DNA of 64,000 nucleotides from Archangium violaceum (GTDB lineage Bacteria; Myxococcota; Myxococcia; Myxococcales; Myxococcaceae), in NCBI RefSeq assembly GCF_016859125.1, contig NZ_CP069338.1, forward strand, positions 11,907,501-11,971,500, in the 5' to 3' direction. Below the pieces are notes generated by a model. It saw only the letters and a list, made by a program, of their open reading frames with translations. It had not been told where the DNA came from and did not search any database. The position numbers were made by a program, and so were the translations under genes. Shown in pieces: positions 26,283 to 34,883 of this stretch (its first letter is position 1; every line of letters begins with the position of its first letter).

Positions 26283-26500
26283 CCGGAAGCGTGAACGACT
26301 CCTGGGCGTGGACGTCGGGAGCATGCGCGAGCGACTCAAGCTGGAACTCTACCTCGCCTGCCGCTCCGCCGCTCGGGGTCGCACCCGCTGCCACGACTTC
26401 AATGGCGCTGGAAAGGGGCCTTCCATCCCTGCGTTCACCGCCCCCCTCTCATCAGGGTGCGACACCTACACGGGGCTGGCTACGTGCCCCCCTATGGCAG
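26283..26500 (+). pseudogene. Decayed copy of the coiled-coil/zinc-ribbon gene at 23762
   Basis: The translation RERLLGVDVGSMRERLKLEL then YLACRSA aligns with KERLLGVDVGVMCERLEREV then YLARRSI of the intact gene. The zinc-binding part has decayed: CGDCGGTGEGE has become CHDFNGAGKGP, and GCDSCEGTGF has become GCDTYTGLAT. The N-terminal third is missing. The rest of 26134-26575 holds no other supported gene. Confidence 0.6.
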
Positions 26501-26575
26501 GCACGAAGCAACTGAAATGGCTTCCCCGCCTCTTGCGAACCGCCGAGCCGTGCACTAGAGGCTGGGACCCCTCAT

Positions 26576-27583
26576 ATGCGCCTTCGCGACATCCAGCACA
26601 TTATAGAAACGGCCGCCCTGCCAGAACAGCTTAACATCGAGCGATATAGCCCGACGTCAGGCAGTTCTCTCGAGGTGGGGATACATGATGCCAATCAGAT
26701 CAAGCTTGCGTTACGCACCCTCCGGCAAGTGCCCGCGCTGGAGCCTTTCATTAAGCCACTTGAAGACAATCGCGTATTCATGGGGCAGAGCAGGGATACT
26801 GTAGTAGGGGTGCGTAATGACCTTGATCCGGTAGTGATGCACCTCACCACGCTAGCCCGAACTGTGAGCTTGCTGCGCAAGATTCTTGGGCGTGCTCTCC
26901 CTCCAGAAAAGCCAACCCAATTGGTCGTTCAGATCCCAGAGCCCGGCCCCATTGAAGAGCTTGAGAGGCAGGTGGGAGACCTCCGGAGGTTCTTCGACAT
27001 CCTCACCAAAATTGAGGCCGAGACTGATAACGGCGAACGTGTGGATGTGCGGCCTGATGTCATGGCTTTCGACTCAGGCTCGTTCTACCTCGAGTTGTTG
27101 CTCCCCTCGGCGACTGCTATCGCGATTGTTGGGGCTGTAATTCATGCTGCCTTCAAAACAATTGTGGTGTGGGAAACGTGGAAGCAGGCCCAAGCGCGTG
27201 TCGCGGTCACGGAAACGTTAGTCAAGGAGATGGATTCGATTGCTCGACACAACGATACAATCCGAACCCATCTGCTCGATGATGCGGTTAAGAAATTGAA
27301 GACGACGAGGCCCTTCTCCAAGGTGCACGGGGAGACAGAGGCGGCGCTTCGCGCGGCAGTTCAACAGGGGACGGAATTGCTCGAAAAGCGCATGCTCTTC
27401 CTGCCACCGCCTGCATCACCTAACGAGGTTCTATCGAACTTCCCCACGCCTAAGGCTATAGAGCGCCTGTTTTCAGGCGACCCGCTCAAGTTGCTTGAGG
27501 CAAAGAATCCCGACAATCCTGACAGTGAAACCACGGAGCCAAGCAACAACACGAAGGCAACAGACGACAAGGCAGGTACGTAA
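26576..27583 (+). CDS. Hypothetical membrane-associated protein with low-GC codon use
   Basis: 335 aa. Residues 1-175 are mixed helix/strand without a known motif. A hydrophobic segment (residues about 176-200, LLPSATAIAIVGAVIHAAFK) is followed by a charged helical region and a polar Asn/Thr-rich tail (residues about 310-335). GC content, especially at third positions, is plainly lower than in the neighbours, indicating a recent origin outside myxobacteria. There is no Shine-Dalgarno sequence before the ATG. It stands alone between hairpin repeats, typical of a lysogenic-conversion gene; a defence role is possible but unsupported. Confidence 0.7.
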   Translation: MRLRDIQHIIETAALPEQLNIERYSPTSGSSLEVGIHDANQIKLALRTLRQVPALEPFIKPLEDNRVFMGQSRDTVVGVRNDLDPVVMHLTTLARTVSLLRKILGRALPPEKPTQLVVQIPEPGPIEELERQVGDLRRFFDILTKIEAETDNGERVDVRPDVMAFDSGSFYLELLLPSATAIAIVGAVIHAAFKTIVVWETWKQAQARVAVTETLVKEMDSIARHNDTIRTHLLDDAVKKLKTTRPFSKVHGETEAALRAAVQQGTELLEKRMLFLPPPASPNEVLSNFPTPKAIERLFSGDPLKLLEAKNPDNPDSETTEPSNNTKATDDKAGT

Positions 27584-27646
27584 GCAAGGACGGCACTGGG
27601 TAAATCCAGCCCAATAGGCGCGATATGCCTGAGGACGACTCAACAC

Positions 27647-27682
27647 GAAGGGCCCGGCTCCGAGATAGAAACCGGGCCCTTC
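27647..27682. terminator. Hairpin repeat, copy 3 of 3
   Basis: GAAGGGCCCGGCTCC ... ACCGGGCCCTTC between the converging low-GC gene (plus) and the holin-like gene (minus), consistent with a shared bidirectional terminator. Confidence 0.65.
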
Positions 27683-27704
27683 GTGCTTCAGCAGGAGGCG
27701 CGGC

Positions 27705-28259
27705 TCAGTGCAGCGCCGTCCGGGGGGCCACCTTCGACGTCTTCGCCGCGGCGGTCAGCTTCTTCCCCCAGCTCCACAGCCCCGAGGCCCCGGCGGCCGT
27801 GAGGATGGCGCCCAGCACCAGCGAGAGGGAGAGCGGCGTCCCCGTCTTCAGCGCGCCCACCAGGGAGAGCACGGTGGCCGTCACCATGGACAGGGCCACG
27901 CCGGCCACGTCCGAGGCCAGCCAGGGCACCCGGCCCACCAGGAACTTCCGCACCAGGAACACGGCGCCGAGCACCACCGCGCAGGCGAGCAGGCCCCAGT
28001 TGCGAGAGGCGACGGCCTGCACCACCAGCTTCAGCCACTCGCCGAGCCCCACCTCTGTCGCGGGCGGCGCCTCGTCCTGGGCCACCACCTGCGGCGCGCG
28101 GGTGGCGACGGTGCGCGGGGTGGCTTGGGCCTGCTGCACCAGGTGCGCGGTGACGGCGGCCGCGCCCGTGGACGAGGGCGGGCTGGTGTCGGCCAAGACG
28201 GGGGTGGAGAGGGACAGCAGCGACAGGACGGCGAGGGACGGCAGGGACAGGCGACGCAT
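27705..28259 (-). CDS. Holin-like membrane protein with signal peptide
   Basis: 184 aa from ATG 28257-28259. An N-terminal signal peptide (SLAVLSLLSLSTPVLA) precedes a periplasmic segment of about 60 residues. Two to three membrane segments follow (NWGLLACAVVLGAVFLV, VALSMVTATVLSLVGAL, LSLVLGAILTAAGASGLW), and the basic C-terminus (KKLTAAAKTSK) should be cytoplasmic. This resembles phage holins that release a cytoplasmic endolysin, here the amidase at 37755. The strand opposite to the late operon is unusual for a lysis gene, so this remains a prediction. Confidence 0.6.
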   Translation of the reverse strand: MRRLSLPSLAVLSLLSLSTPVLADTSPPSSTGAAAVTAHLVQQAQATPRTVATRAPQVVAQDEAPPATEVGLGEWLKLVVQAVASRNWGLLACAVVLGAVFLVRKFLVGRVPWLASDVAGVALSMVTATVLSLVGALKTGTPLSLSLVLGAILTAAGASGLWSWGKKLTAAAKTSKVAPRTALH

Positions 28260-28576
28260 GGGCGCTCCGTGTTGTGAGGGGCGGGTGTGCCCCGGCCAGG
28301 AGAAGGAGCGGCAGTAAAGAGAAGAGCCCTGCTTCACGATGGGTGCCAAGCCCGGAACCGATGGGATGACAGGCTCAGCCTCGTGGAGGCCATCACCATG
28401 GCCTCCGGACCGCTGGCCGAGCGCCATCGCCCCCAGTCGCGTGGCGCACTCCGTACGGATGCGCGGGGAGGGCTGGCATCACACCACAAGCACTACCCCG
28501 GCTCGCGTGCCGCTCGTAGAACGTCGCGCGAGGACCATGCTTGACCGAGTAGGCATAAGGTGATTGGCTTCAATGC
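28260..28576. other. Divergent intergenic region, holin-like gene / P63C gene
   Basis: 317 bp without a supported gene. TTGACC at 28541-28546 could be a -35 element for the P63C gene, but no convincing -10 is seen at the right distance. It probably holds promoters for both flanking genes. Confidence 0.4.
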
Positions 28577-29632
28577 ATGACCGAGCAAGCAAAGGATGCA
28601 GCCAAGGAGCTGGGCGAACGCGGTGGCAAGAAGGGCGGTCGCGCGAGAGCTGCGGCCCTATCTACTGAGCGCCGCCGTGAAATCGCGCAGGCGGCGGCCG
28701 AGGCCCGGTGGGCGAAGTCGCCGGGGACGGAACGGACCCCGCGCGCTACGCACGAGGGCGAGCTGCGCATCCCCTCTGGTGGGCCCGACGAGTTGGTCAT
28801 TCCCTGCTTCGTCCTCAACGACGGACGGCGCGTGCTCTCGCGTGCTGGCATGATCTCGACGCTCGGGATGAAGGGCGGCAGCAACCCCAAGCAGGGGTAT
28901 GATCGACTCACCAATTTTTCGCTCGGAAAGAGCATTTCCCCCTATATTTCCGAGGGGTTAGCGGGTCTGATCCAGGCGCCGTTTCAGTTTCGCCTCCCGG
29001 GCGGCGGAATGGCGTTCGGTTTCGAGGCGTCGGCCCTCGTCGATCTCTGTGACGCCATCCTTGAGGCGCGGGCAGCCGGCGTCCTCCAGACGCAGCAGCA
29101 GCACATCGCCCGCCAAGCCGAAGTGCTCGTGCGTGGTTTCTCTCGTGTCGGCATCGTGGCGCTGGTCGACGAAGCCACTGGCTACGAAGCCGAGAGGCGC
29201 CGCGGCGAGCTCCACAAGATTCTTGAGGCGTACATCGCCAAGGAACTCCTGCCCTGGGCGAAGCGCTTCCCGGATGAGTTCTACACGGAGATGTTCCGGC
29301 TCCTGGGCTGGAAGGCGGATCCGCTCAGCCAGCGGCCGGTGCTCGTGGGCAAGCTGACCAACAACCTGGTCTATGAGCGGCTGCCAGAGGGTGTGCTCGA
29401 CGAACTGAAGCGCAAGAACCCAGTCGTGAAGGACGGGCGCCGCCGCCACAAGCACCACCAGTTCCTCAGCGTCGACATTGGCCACGAGCATCTCGGGAAG
29501 CACTTGGCCGTCGTCTGCGCGCTCATGCGGATCAGCCCCGACTTCAAGACGTTCGTGAGACAACTCGATCGCGCGGTGCCCAGGTACGGGAAGAACTACG
29601 AGCTGCCGCTCGACGATCTCTCGAACCTTTGA
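28577..29632 (+). CDS. P63C-domain phage protein
   Basis: 351 aa. The N-terminal 50 residues are Lys/Arg/Ala-rich (ERGGKKGGRARAAAL). The P63C domain spans about 190-290: VGIVALVDEATGYEAERRR, LHKILEAYIAKELLPWAKRF, then PDEFYTEMFRLLGW. P63C proteins occur in phages and are often linked to antirepressor-type domains, but their activity is not established. It stands alone, with its own upstream region, between the two minus-strand membrane genes, so it is probably regulated separately, perhaps as an immunity-related gene. Confidence 0.85.
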   Translation: MTEQAKDAAKELGERGGKKGGRARAAALSTERRREIAQAAAEARWAKSPGTERTPRATHEGELRIPSGGPDELVIPCFVLNDGRRVLSRAGMISTLGMKGGSNPKQGYDRLTNFSLGKSISPYISEGLAGLIQAPFQFRLPGGGMAFGFEASALVDLCDAILEARAAGVLQTQQQHIARQAEVLVRGFSRVGIVALVDEATGYEAERRRGELHKILEAYIAKELLPWAKRFPDEFYTEMFRLLGWKADPLSQRPVLVGKLTNNLVYERLPEGVLDELKRKNPVVKDGRRRHKHHQFLSVDIGHEHLGKHLAVVCALMRISPDFKTFVRQLDRAVPRYGKNYELPLDDLSNL

Positions 29633-29810
29633 GCCGCCCCGGCCCACGGGCTCCAGGCCTTCAGCGCATTGAGGCAGGCGCACTAGGTGCTGGCGTGCCC
29701 GACGAAAGCGTGCATTCCAAGTCTGCCCGCGAGTCGACACGACATCGGTGCGCCGATGGTTGACGGCCTCCGCAGGAGTGGGGCCTCGGCGAGCCGGGCC
29801 TGGGAATGGG

Positions 29811-30110
29811 TCACCGGCTCGCGCGGGGGGAGTCGGCCAGCTTCTCGATGGCGCGGGCGAGGCGGGCGAGCTCGCGATTCATCGCGTCGAGCTGGGCCTC
29901 GATGCGCGCGGCCTGCTCGCGGGCGTTGGACTGGGCGGTGGTGACACGGGCCAGCTCGCTCTCGCTCACCGCGGCGCGGCGCTCGAGGTTGCGGACGTCT
30001 GCGCCCAGCGTGCCCCACTGCGCGGCGAGCCCGAGCAGCGTGACGACGATGGGCACGGCCATGGTGAGCCACGGCGAGGGCTTGGACTCAGGGGCGGGGG
30101 GCGTGCTCAT
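29811..30110 (-). CDS. Single-span membrane protein with periplasmic coiled coil
   Basis: 99 aa from ATG 30108-30110, or 116 aa from ATG 30159-30161; neither has a clear ribosome site. One membrane helix (WLTMAVPIVVTLLGLAAQWG) is followed by a long coiled coil (NLERRAAVSESELARVTTAQ through LDAMNRELARLARAIEKLA). Small proteins of this design serve as phage lysis accessories (Rz-like spanins or holin partners). It shares strand and neighbourhood with the holin-like gene, though the P63C gene lies between them. Confidence 0.55.
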   Translation of the reverse strand: MSTPPAPESKPSPWLTMAVPIVVTLLGLAAQWGTLGADVRNLERRAAVSESELARVTTAQSNAREQAARIEAQLDAMNRELARLARAIEKLADSPRASR

Positions 30111-30161
30111 GCTCGGCGAGAAGCGGCGGACCTCGAGAGACGTGCGGGTGGGCTTTGGCAT

Positions 30162-30541
30162 GCCCGAGATGTAGCCCCGCCTACCTCACCGGGTAAGTTT
30201 AGGCCGGAGGGCGGTCCGGAGGTGGGACGCGCGCGCAGAGGCGCATGTGCGACACCGGGGCACCCCCACCCTCAAAAAACGGCCTGCGGGCCAAAATCAG
30301 GATTGCTCGGCGCCCTGCAATCCTGCGCTCGCGGTTACCCCACGCTACCCCTGCGGGCACTTCAGCCGAAACTGTCGGACGACCCCCCGTTTTTTTGGGT
30401 TCTGAGGCCCTACCCCGGCCGTAAACGCGCGGAATCACGTCCCTGGGTCTGCCCGGAGGGGGTGTTGATCGGCGCAAAACCGGAGCGATCCACGCCCCTT
30501 CTCGCGGGTGTCACCTCGCAGTCAGCCCATGGAGGGCACCC
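30162..30541. other. Intergenic region before the late operon with two hairpins
   Basis: No supported gene. AGGATTGC/GCAATCCT (30299-30324) forms an 8-bp hairpin. On the minus strand it is followed by a short GGCC stem and a T6 run (the A run at 30276-30281), a possible minus-strand terminator. A T7 run lies at 30390-30396. CACCGGGTAA at 30187-30196 repeats a sequence from the xis-int control region. The late promoter is probably here. Confidence 0.45.
30492..30507 (+). repeat. Late-operon boundary motif, copy 1
   Basis: CGCCCCTTCTC followed by GCGGG, upstream of the first late gene, which itself starts further down with a normal GGAGGG ribosome site. Same motif as at 31309, 33488, 34869, 35934, 37707, 39833 and 44859. 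Confidence 0.5.
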
Positions 30542-31279
30542 ATGACGACCCCGACCAGCAGCAGCCCCACCCACAGCACCGAGCCCGTGAGCTTCGGGCA
30601 GATCGGCTTCGACGCCTACGGCAACCACCCGGGTCCCTACGGCAAGTGGGCCACCTTCGACGGTCGGCCCATGCCGAGCTGGAACGAACTGGGCCAGAAC
30701 ATCCCCGCGGGCAGCGGTGCCCTGACCCAGGAGCGCTGGGATGTGGCGGCGCAGGCGATCATCGCCGAGTACGAGCGCCGCAAGGCCGCTGCCAGGCCGA
30801 AGAGCCCCGTCTACGTCGGCACCATCAACGTCGATGCGTCCCAGGCTATGGAGTCGCTGGCGGAGCTGGAGTCCCGGGCCACGTCCGTGTGCGCCACCCT
30901 GGAGAGAGCGAACTCGCTGTCGGAGAAGCTCGGCTCGTCCGAGGCCAGCACCGCCGCCACGACGACGCAGGAGACGCCGGAGTCTGGCCCCGTCGCCTCG
31001 ATGACGTTGACGGCCTGGACGCCCGAGGCCGGAGCGGCGGTGGTCAGGCTCGCTCAGGGCAGCGTGCCCGCTGGTGTGGTCGAGGACGAGGGCCGCATCG
31101 ACCCGTTCCTCATGGGGCTTTCGGAGATCGCCGCCGCCACGCGCGACCTGGCCGAGGCCCAGCGGGCGATAGCTGCCTGCGATGACAGCGACGGCCCCGT
31201 CGCCGAGCTTATCGACGACGTGACGGAGGCGCTGCACACCCGGGTGAAGGCCCTCGCCCAGTTGCCGTCCGACGCCTGA
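30542..31279 (+). CDS. Phage protein of unknown function at the head of the late operon
   Basis: 245 aa, with GGAGGG upstream of the ATG. The N-terminus is polar (TTPTSSSPTHST); residues 20-60 are rich in Gly, Pro and aromatics (FDAYGNHPGPYGKW), and the rest is helical with Ala/Glu repeats. No family recognised. Its position just before the small terminase gene suggests a packaging or virion role. Confidence 0.65.
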   Translation: MTTPTSSSPTHSTEPVSFGQIGFDAYGNHPGPYGKWATFDGRPMPSWNELGQNIPAGSGALTQERWDVAAQAIIAEYERRKAAARPKSPVYVGTINVDASQAMESLAELESRATSVCATLERANSLSEKLGSSEASTAATTTQETPESGPVASMTLTAWTPEAGAAVVRLAQGSVPAGVVEDEGRIDPFLMGLSEIAAATRDLAEAQRAIAACDDSDGPVAELIDDVTEALHTRVKALAQLPSDA

Positions 31280-31308
31280 CGAGCCGCCTGGGAGGGGCGG
31301 TGTAGGTC

Positions 31309-31325
31309 CGCCCCTTCTCCGGGAC
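31309..31325 (+). repeat. Late-operon boundary motif touching the start codon, copy 2
   Basis: CGCCCCTTCTCCGGGAC runs directly into the ATG of the small terminase gene. CCC and GGG can pair across TTCTC. No Shine-Dalgarno sequence lies between the motif and the start. Confidence 0.55.
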
Positions 31326-31958
31326 ATGGCTCGTCCGAGGGGAATGCCGCCGGAGCTGCTCGATGGCCCGGTGGAGGGCGACGGCGGGGATGCGTCCATC
31401 GCCCCGGACCCTCTGGACGGGTACGAGCCCACAGGCCTGCGCGGGCCTCGGACGTCCCTCACACCGGAGATGGTGCTCGTCATCGCGCGAGAGATCGCCC
31501 GCACGGGGCTCCTCCGCTCCGCTGCTGCGATGGCGGGCACCACCGAGGACTGCCTCGATAAATGGCTGCGGAGGGGAAAGGACGCGGCCGCGCGGAAGAA
31601 GCGCAGCCTCTACACCCAGCTCTACATGGAGTGCGAGTACGCCCGAGCTCACCGGCGGGCGTACCTCATCAACCTCGGCGAGCGGTCCATCACGGACCGG
31701 CATATGAATCCGCGCTTCGCCACGTGGCTGCTGGCCGTCACGGAGCCGAAGGTCTTCACCGTTCCGCGAGAGGCGAATGCAGCGCAGCAGGGCAATGCGC
31801 TCGGCCCAGCCTTCGAGATGGTCACGCCCGAGCAGGCCATGCAGGCCTTGGAGGAGAAGGCCCGGAAGTTCCTCGAGCTGGAGGACAAGCGCGCCGCGAT
31901 GATCGCCGAGGCCACTGCGGCTGCTGAGCCCGAGCACGCGACCCCCGAGAGTGCGTGA
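31326..31958 (+). CDS. terS: Phage terminase small subunit
   Basis: 210 aa. A helix-turn-helix region (ARTGLLRSAAAMAGTTEDCL then DKWLRRG) is the DNA-recognition fold of small terminases. SLYTQLYMECEYARAHRRA and the following helices match the oligomerisation region, with an acidic helical tail that may contact the large subunit. It selects phage DNA for packaging. Its stop shares bases with the terL start (GTGATG). The start is preceded by the hairpin-like boundary motif and has no ribosome site. Confidence 0.78.
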   Translation: MARPRGMPPELLDGPVEGDGGDASIAPDPLDGYEPTGLRGPRTSLTPEMVLVIAREIARTGLLRSAAAMAGTTEDCLDKWLRRGKDAAARKKRSLYTQLYMECEYARAHRRAYLINLGERSITDRHMNPRFATWLLAVTEPKVFTVPREANAAQQGNALGPAFEMVTPEQAMQALEEKARKFLELEDKRAAMIAEATAAAEPEHATPESA

Positions 31959-33484
31959 TGGTGGCGAGCGCGGCGATACAGCAGTCCGGGGAGGACCTCT
32001 ACAAGGGCGTCACCCTGCTGTCCTCGGCTACGCAGGGACGCTTCTCGCTCTTCGACCAGCTCGTCCTGAAGCACCGGGCCGCGCGCATCAAGGAGTCCCT
32101 CACCCACGCGCTCGGCCTCACGCCCGCCGAGGTGCTCGCCCTGTACTACGAGCCGCGCTACTCGCTGCGGCCGGTCCAGAAGACGCCCTCGGAGGTGTGG
32201 CGTACGTGGTTCTTCCTGGGCGGCCGCGGCACTGGGAAGACGCATGCCGGCGCCTCGGCCGTCATCGAGGAGGCCCGCGCCGACCCGAACGCGGTGATGC
32301 TCATCGTCGGGCCTACCGACTCAGAGATTCGGAAGAACCAGCTCGAGGGCTCGTCCGGAATCCTCACCCTCTCGCCCCCCTGGTTCCGTCCGGCCCACAA
32401 GCGCAGCAAGCGCATGCTGGTATGGCCCAACGGAGCAGTCGCGCACTACGTGCCGGCCCAGGCCGGCCCCGACAAGTTCCGCGGCTACAACGTGTCCTTC
32501 GTCTGGGCCGACGAGATCGTGGCCTGGAAGAAGCACCCCGAGGACGTCTACGACCAGTGCCGCACGAAGTGCGCGCGCATCATCACCCCGCGCATGGAGC
32601 GACTGGGCCTGCCGGCGCGCGTCGTCATCACCACCACGCCAGCGCCCACCCCGCTCTTCCGGCAAATCCTCAAGGACAAGGACAGGCTCTTCCTCGCGCA
32701 GTCCACCACCTTCGACAACGCAGCCAACCTCGATCCGTCCTTCATCCGCCAGGCGCTGGCGCTCGCCAACTCCACGGATGGCCGGCGGGAGTACGGCGGC
32801 GAGCTCTTCTTCCCCATGGACGCGACGCTCTACAAACGCGTCAACTGGGACGCCGCCCGCGTGGAGAGCATTGAGACCATCCCAGCGCGCCAGGGTAAGC
32901 CGCTCTTCGACAAGGTCGTGGTCAGTGTGGACCCGGCCACCGGCGAGAAGAAGGGCGCGGACCTGCACGGCATCGTCGTGGTGGGGATTCGCGAGGAGGA
33001 CGACGGCCTGCTGCACACGTACGTACTGCAGGACCTGTCGCTTCAGGAGCCTGAGCCCACGGCCTGGGCGAAAGTCGCCGTGGACGCCGTCCACCGTTGG
33101 AAGCACCTGGCGCCGCCGAAGAAGACGTTCGTGTTCGCCGAGACAAACACGGGCGGGTCGATGGTGAAGAGCACCATCCGGGGCGTGGATGCCAAGGTGA
33201 AGGTGAAGGGCATGCGCGCCATGCAGTCGAAGGCCGAGCGCGCCGCCCCCGTGACGGCGCAGTGCGAGGCGGGCTTGGTGCACATGGTCGGAAAGCACCA
33301 CAAGCTGGAGAAACAGCTCTCCGAGTTCACCGGACAGGAAGGCGGCCACGGCCGCGACGACCGGGCGGACGCATTCGCGTGGCCGATCTATCTCTACGTG
33401 TGCCCGAAGCGGCAGAACGCTGGAGCAGCTGGCCGAGGTGCGCAGCAGGCCCAGGCTGGCACGGAGGACGAGGACGACGAGTAG
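31958..33484 (+). CDS. terL: Phage terminase large subunit
   Basis: 508 aa from ATG 31958 (a GTG one codon earlier is possible). ATPase domain: Walker A GGRGTGKT (88-95) and Walker B VSFVWADEI. Nuclease domain: SVDPATGEKKGADLHGIVVV for the first metal site and GRDDRADAFAW for the last. It drives DNA translocation into the prohead and cuts the concatemer. The gene order terS-terL-portal is standard. The C-terminal tail is Gly/Ala/Glu-rich. Confidence 0.93.
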   Translation: MVASAAIQQSGEDLYKGVTLLSSATQGRFSLFDQLVLKHRAARIKESLTHALGLTPAEVLALYYEPRYSLRPVQKTPSEVWRTWFFLGGRGTGKTHAGASAVIEEARADPNAVMLIVGPTDSEIRKNQLEGSSGILTLSPPWFRPAHKRSKRMLVWPNGAVAHYVPAQAGPDKFRGYNVSFVWADEIVAWKKHPEDVYDQCRTKCARIITPRMERLGLPARVVITTTPAPTPLFRQILKDKDRLFLAQSTTFDNAANLDPSFIRQALALANSTDGRREYGGELFFPMDATLYKRVNWDAARVESIETIPARQGKPLFDKVVVSVDPATGEKKGADLHGIVVVGIREEDDGLLHTYVLQDLSLQEPEPTAWAKVAVDAVHRWKHLAPPKKTFVFAETNTGGSMVKSTIRGVDAKVKVKGMRAMQSKAERAAPVTAQCEAGLVHMVGKHHKLEKQLSEFTGQEGGHGRDDRADAFAWPIYLYVCPKRQNAGAAGRGAQQAQAGTEDEDDE

Positions 33485-34865
33485 GCCGCGCCCTTCTCTC
33501 GGGCATGCCCGCTCCTCTCTGCGCTACCGGTTCCGTGCCGCACTGTCGGCCCTGCTGCTCGGCCCTGGGACCGGGCAGCCCGTCATCCACGCAATCCCTA
33601 TCACCACGTTCCACCCGCGCCGCGACAGCCGCGCCGTGCTCGACGCATACGCGGAGGATGCGTGGTTCCAGGCAGTAGTGGATACGGTGGCCGACCCGCT
33701 GGCCGCCACCCGCTTCCGGGTCTTCAAGCCCAACCCGCTCCGCTACCAGCCGGGCTCCTCTCGCGCCAAGGCGGCCCAGGCTTCGGTAAGGGCCATGGCA
33801 CCGGAACTCCGCGCGAAGTACCTCGCCGACGCGTCCGCCTCTGGCGAGTGGGTGGAGTTGGAAGACCACGAGCTGCTGCGAATCCTCTACGCGCCCCACC
33901 CGGACTACCCAGGGCAGTCCTGTCTGAAGCTGCTGGCGGTGTACCGGATGCTCCCTGGCGAGGCCTTCATGTGGCTGCGCCGTTCCGCAACGGGCGCCGT
34001 CGTCGGGTACGAGCCCATCCCGCCCCACTGCGTGACGATGACGCCGACACCGCAGGACCCGTACTACTTCGTCTCGTACAACCTGTTCGCTGGGCGTGTG
34101 CCAGCCTCGGACATCGTGTGGCTCAAGGGGTTGGATCCACGCAACCCGGCCGGGCGAGGCCTGGGCCGCGGTACCGCCCTGGCTGACGAACTCGACACCA
34201 GCGCCGCCATTCAGGCCGCACGCAAGGCCACCTTCAAGCGGGGTGGACTGCCCGCCGCCGTGGTGGGCGTCGACGAGGGGACTGCCGGGGACGATAGGGC
34301 GGAGGAGCTCCAGACGGATTACGAGGAACGCTTCACCAAACCGGAGAGCGCCGGACGCGTCTGGTTCGTGAGCGGGAAAGTGACGCTCTCCCAAATCCAA
34401 CAGGATTTCCGCGCCCTCCAGATGGACGAAGCCGCCGCAGGGCTCGAGCACCTGGCGCGCAAGGTGTTCAACATCCCCCCGGGGATGATGGGCGACTCAG
34501 CCGCCGGCACGCGCGCGAGCGCAGAGGAGGAGAAGTACACGCTGGCCGACAGGGCGATAGCGCCGTGGCTCGACAAGCTCGTGGCCGAGCTGAACCACGG
34601 GCTCGTCCCGCGCGTCGACCCGGACGCGGTGCTCATCGCGGATGACCCGCGCCCAGAGTCCTGGGAGCGCACCTTCAAGGTTGTGACGTCGGCACCGAAC
34701 GAAGGCGTCACCTGGAACGAGGTGCGCGCCTTGGGAGGGCTCCCGCCGGACCCGGAGCTCGAAGGGAAGCGCCCGCGCCCGCTGCCTGGGGCCCAGCCCG
34801 TGCTCGACACGCCAGCTACCCCCAGCAACCCGCCGCCGCCCCGCAGCGACGCCGAGCGCAGGTAG
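33438..34865 (+). CDS. Phage portal protein, start uncertain
   Basis: Up to 475 aa from GTG 33438, which would overlap terL by 47 nt. The first 25 codons look like a shadow of terL, so real coding probably begins near SSLRYRFRAALSALLLGPG (about 33513). A boundary hairpin ends exactly at ATG 33505, the pattern of other late genes, but that ATG is one base out of frame with the portal. Portal-family features: DAWFQAVVDTVADPLAATRF, LYAPHPDYPGQS, EAFMWLRR, then RKVFNIPPGMMGDS and a Pro-rich tail. It forms the dodecameric vertex ring for DNA passage. Confidence 0.85.
   Translation: MRSRPRLARRTRTTSRPRPSLGHARSSLRYRFRAALSALLLGPGTGQPVIHAIPITTFHPRRDSRAVLDAYAEDAWFQAVVDTVADPLAATRFRVFKPNPLRYQPGSSRAKAAQASVRAMAPELRAKYLADASASGEWVELEDHELLRILYAPHPDYPGQSCLKLLAVYRMLPGEAFMWLRRSATGAVVGYEPIPPHCVTMTPTPQDPYYFVSYNLFAGRVPASDIVWLKGLDPRNPAGRGLGRGTALADELDTSAAIQAARKATFKRGGLPAAVVGVDEGTAGDDRAEELQTDYEERFTKPESAGRVWFVSGKVTLSQIQQDFRALQMDEAAAGLEHLARKVFNIPPGMMGDSAAGTRASAEEEKYTLADRAIAPWLDKLVAELNHGLVPRVDPDAVLIADDPRPESWERTFKVVTSAPNEGVTWNEVRALGGLPPDPELEGKRPRPLPGAQPVLDTPATPSNPPPPRSDAERR
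33488..33504 (+). repeat. Late-operon boundary hairpin, copy 3
   Basis: CGCGCCCTTCTCTCGGGC: GCCC and GGGC pair around TTCTCTC, and the stem ends directly at ATG 33505. This ATG opens a 57-codon frame that does not match the portal frame. Confidence 0.55.
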
Positions 34866-34883
34866 CCGCCGCTTCTCTTCATC

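Noticed and set aside
33505-33678. 57-codon frame starting at the boundary hairpin before the portal
   Set aside because: Codon use is poor while the portal frame is clearly coding over most of it. Kept only as a question about the portal start.
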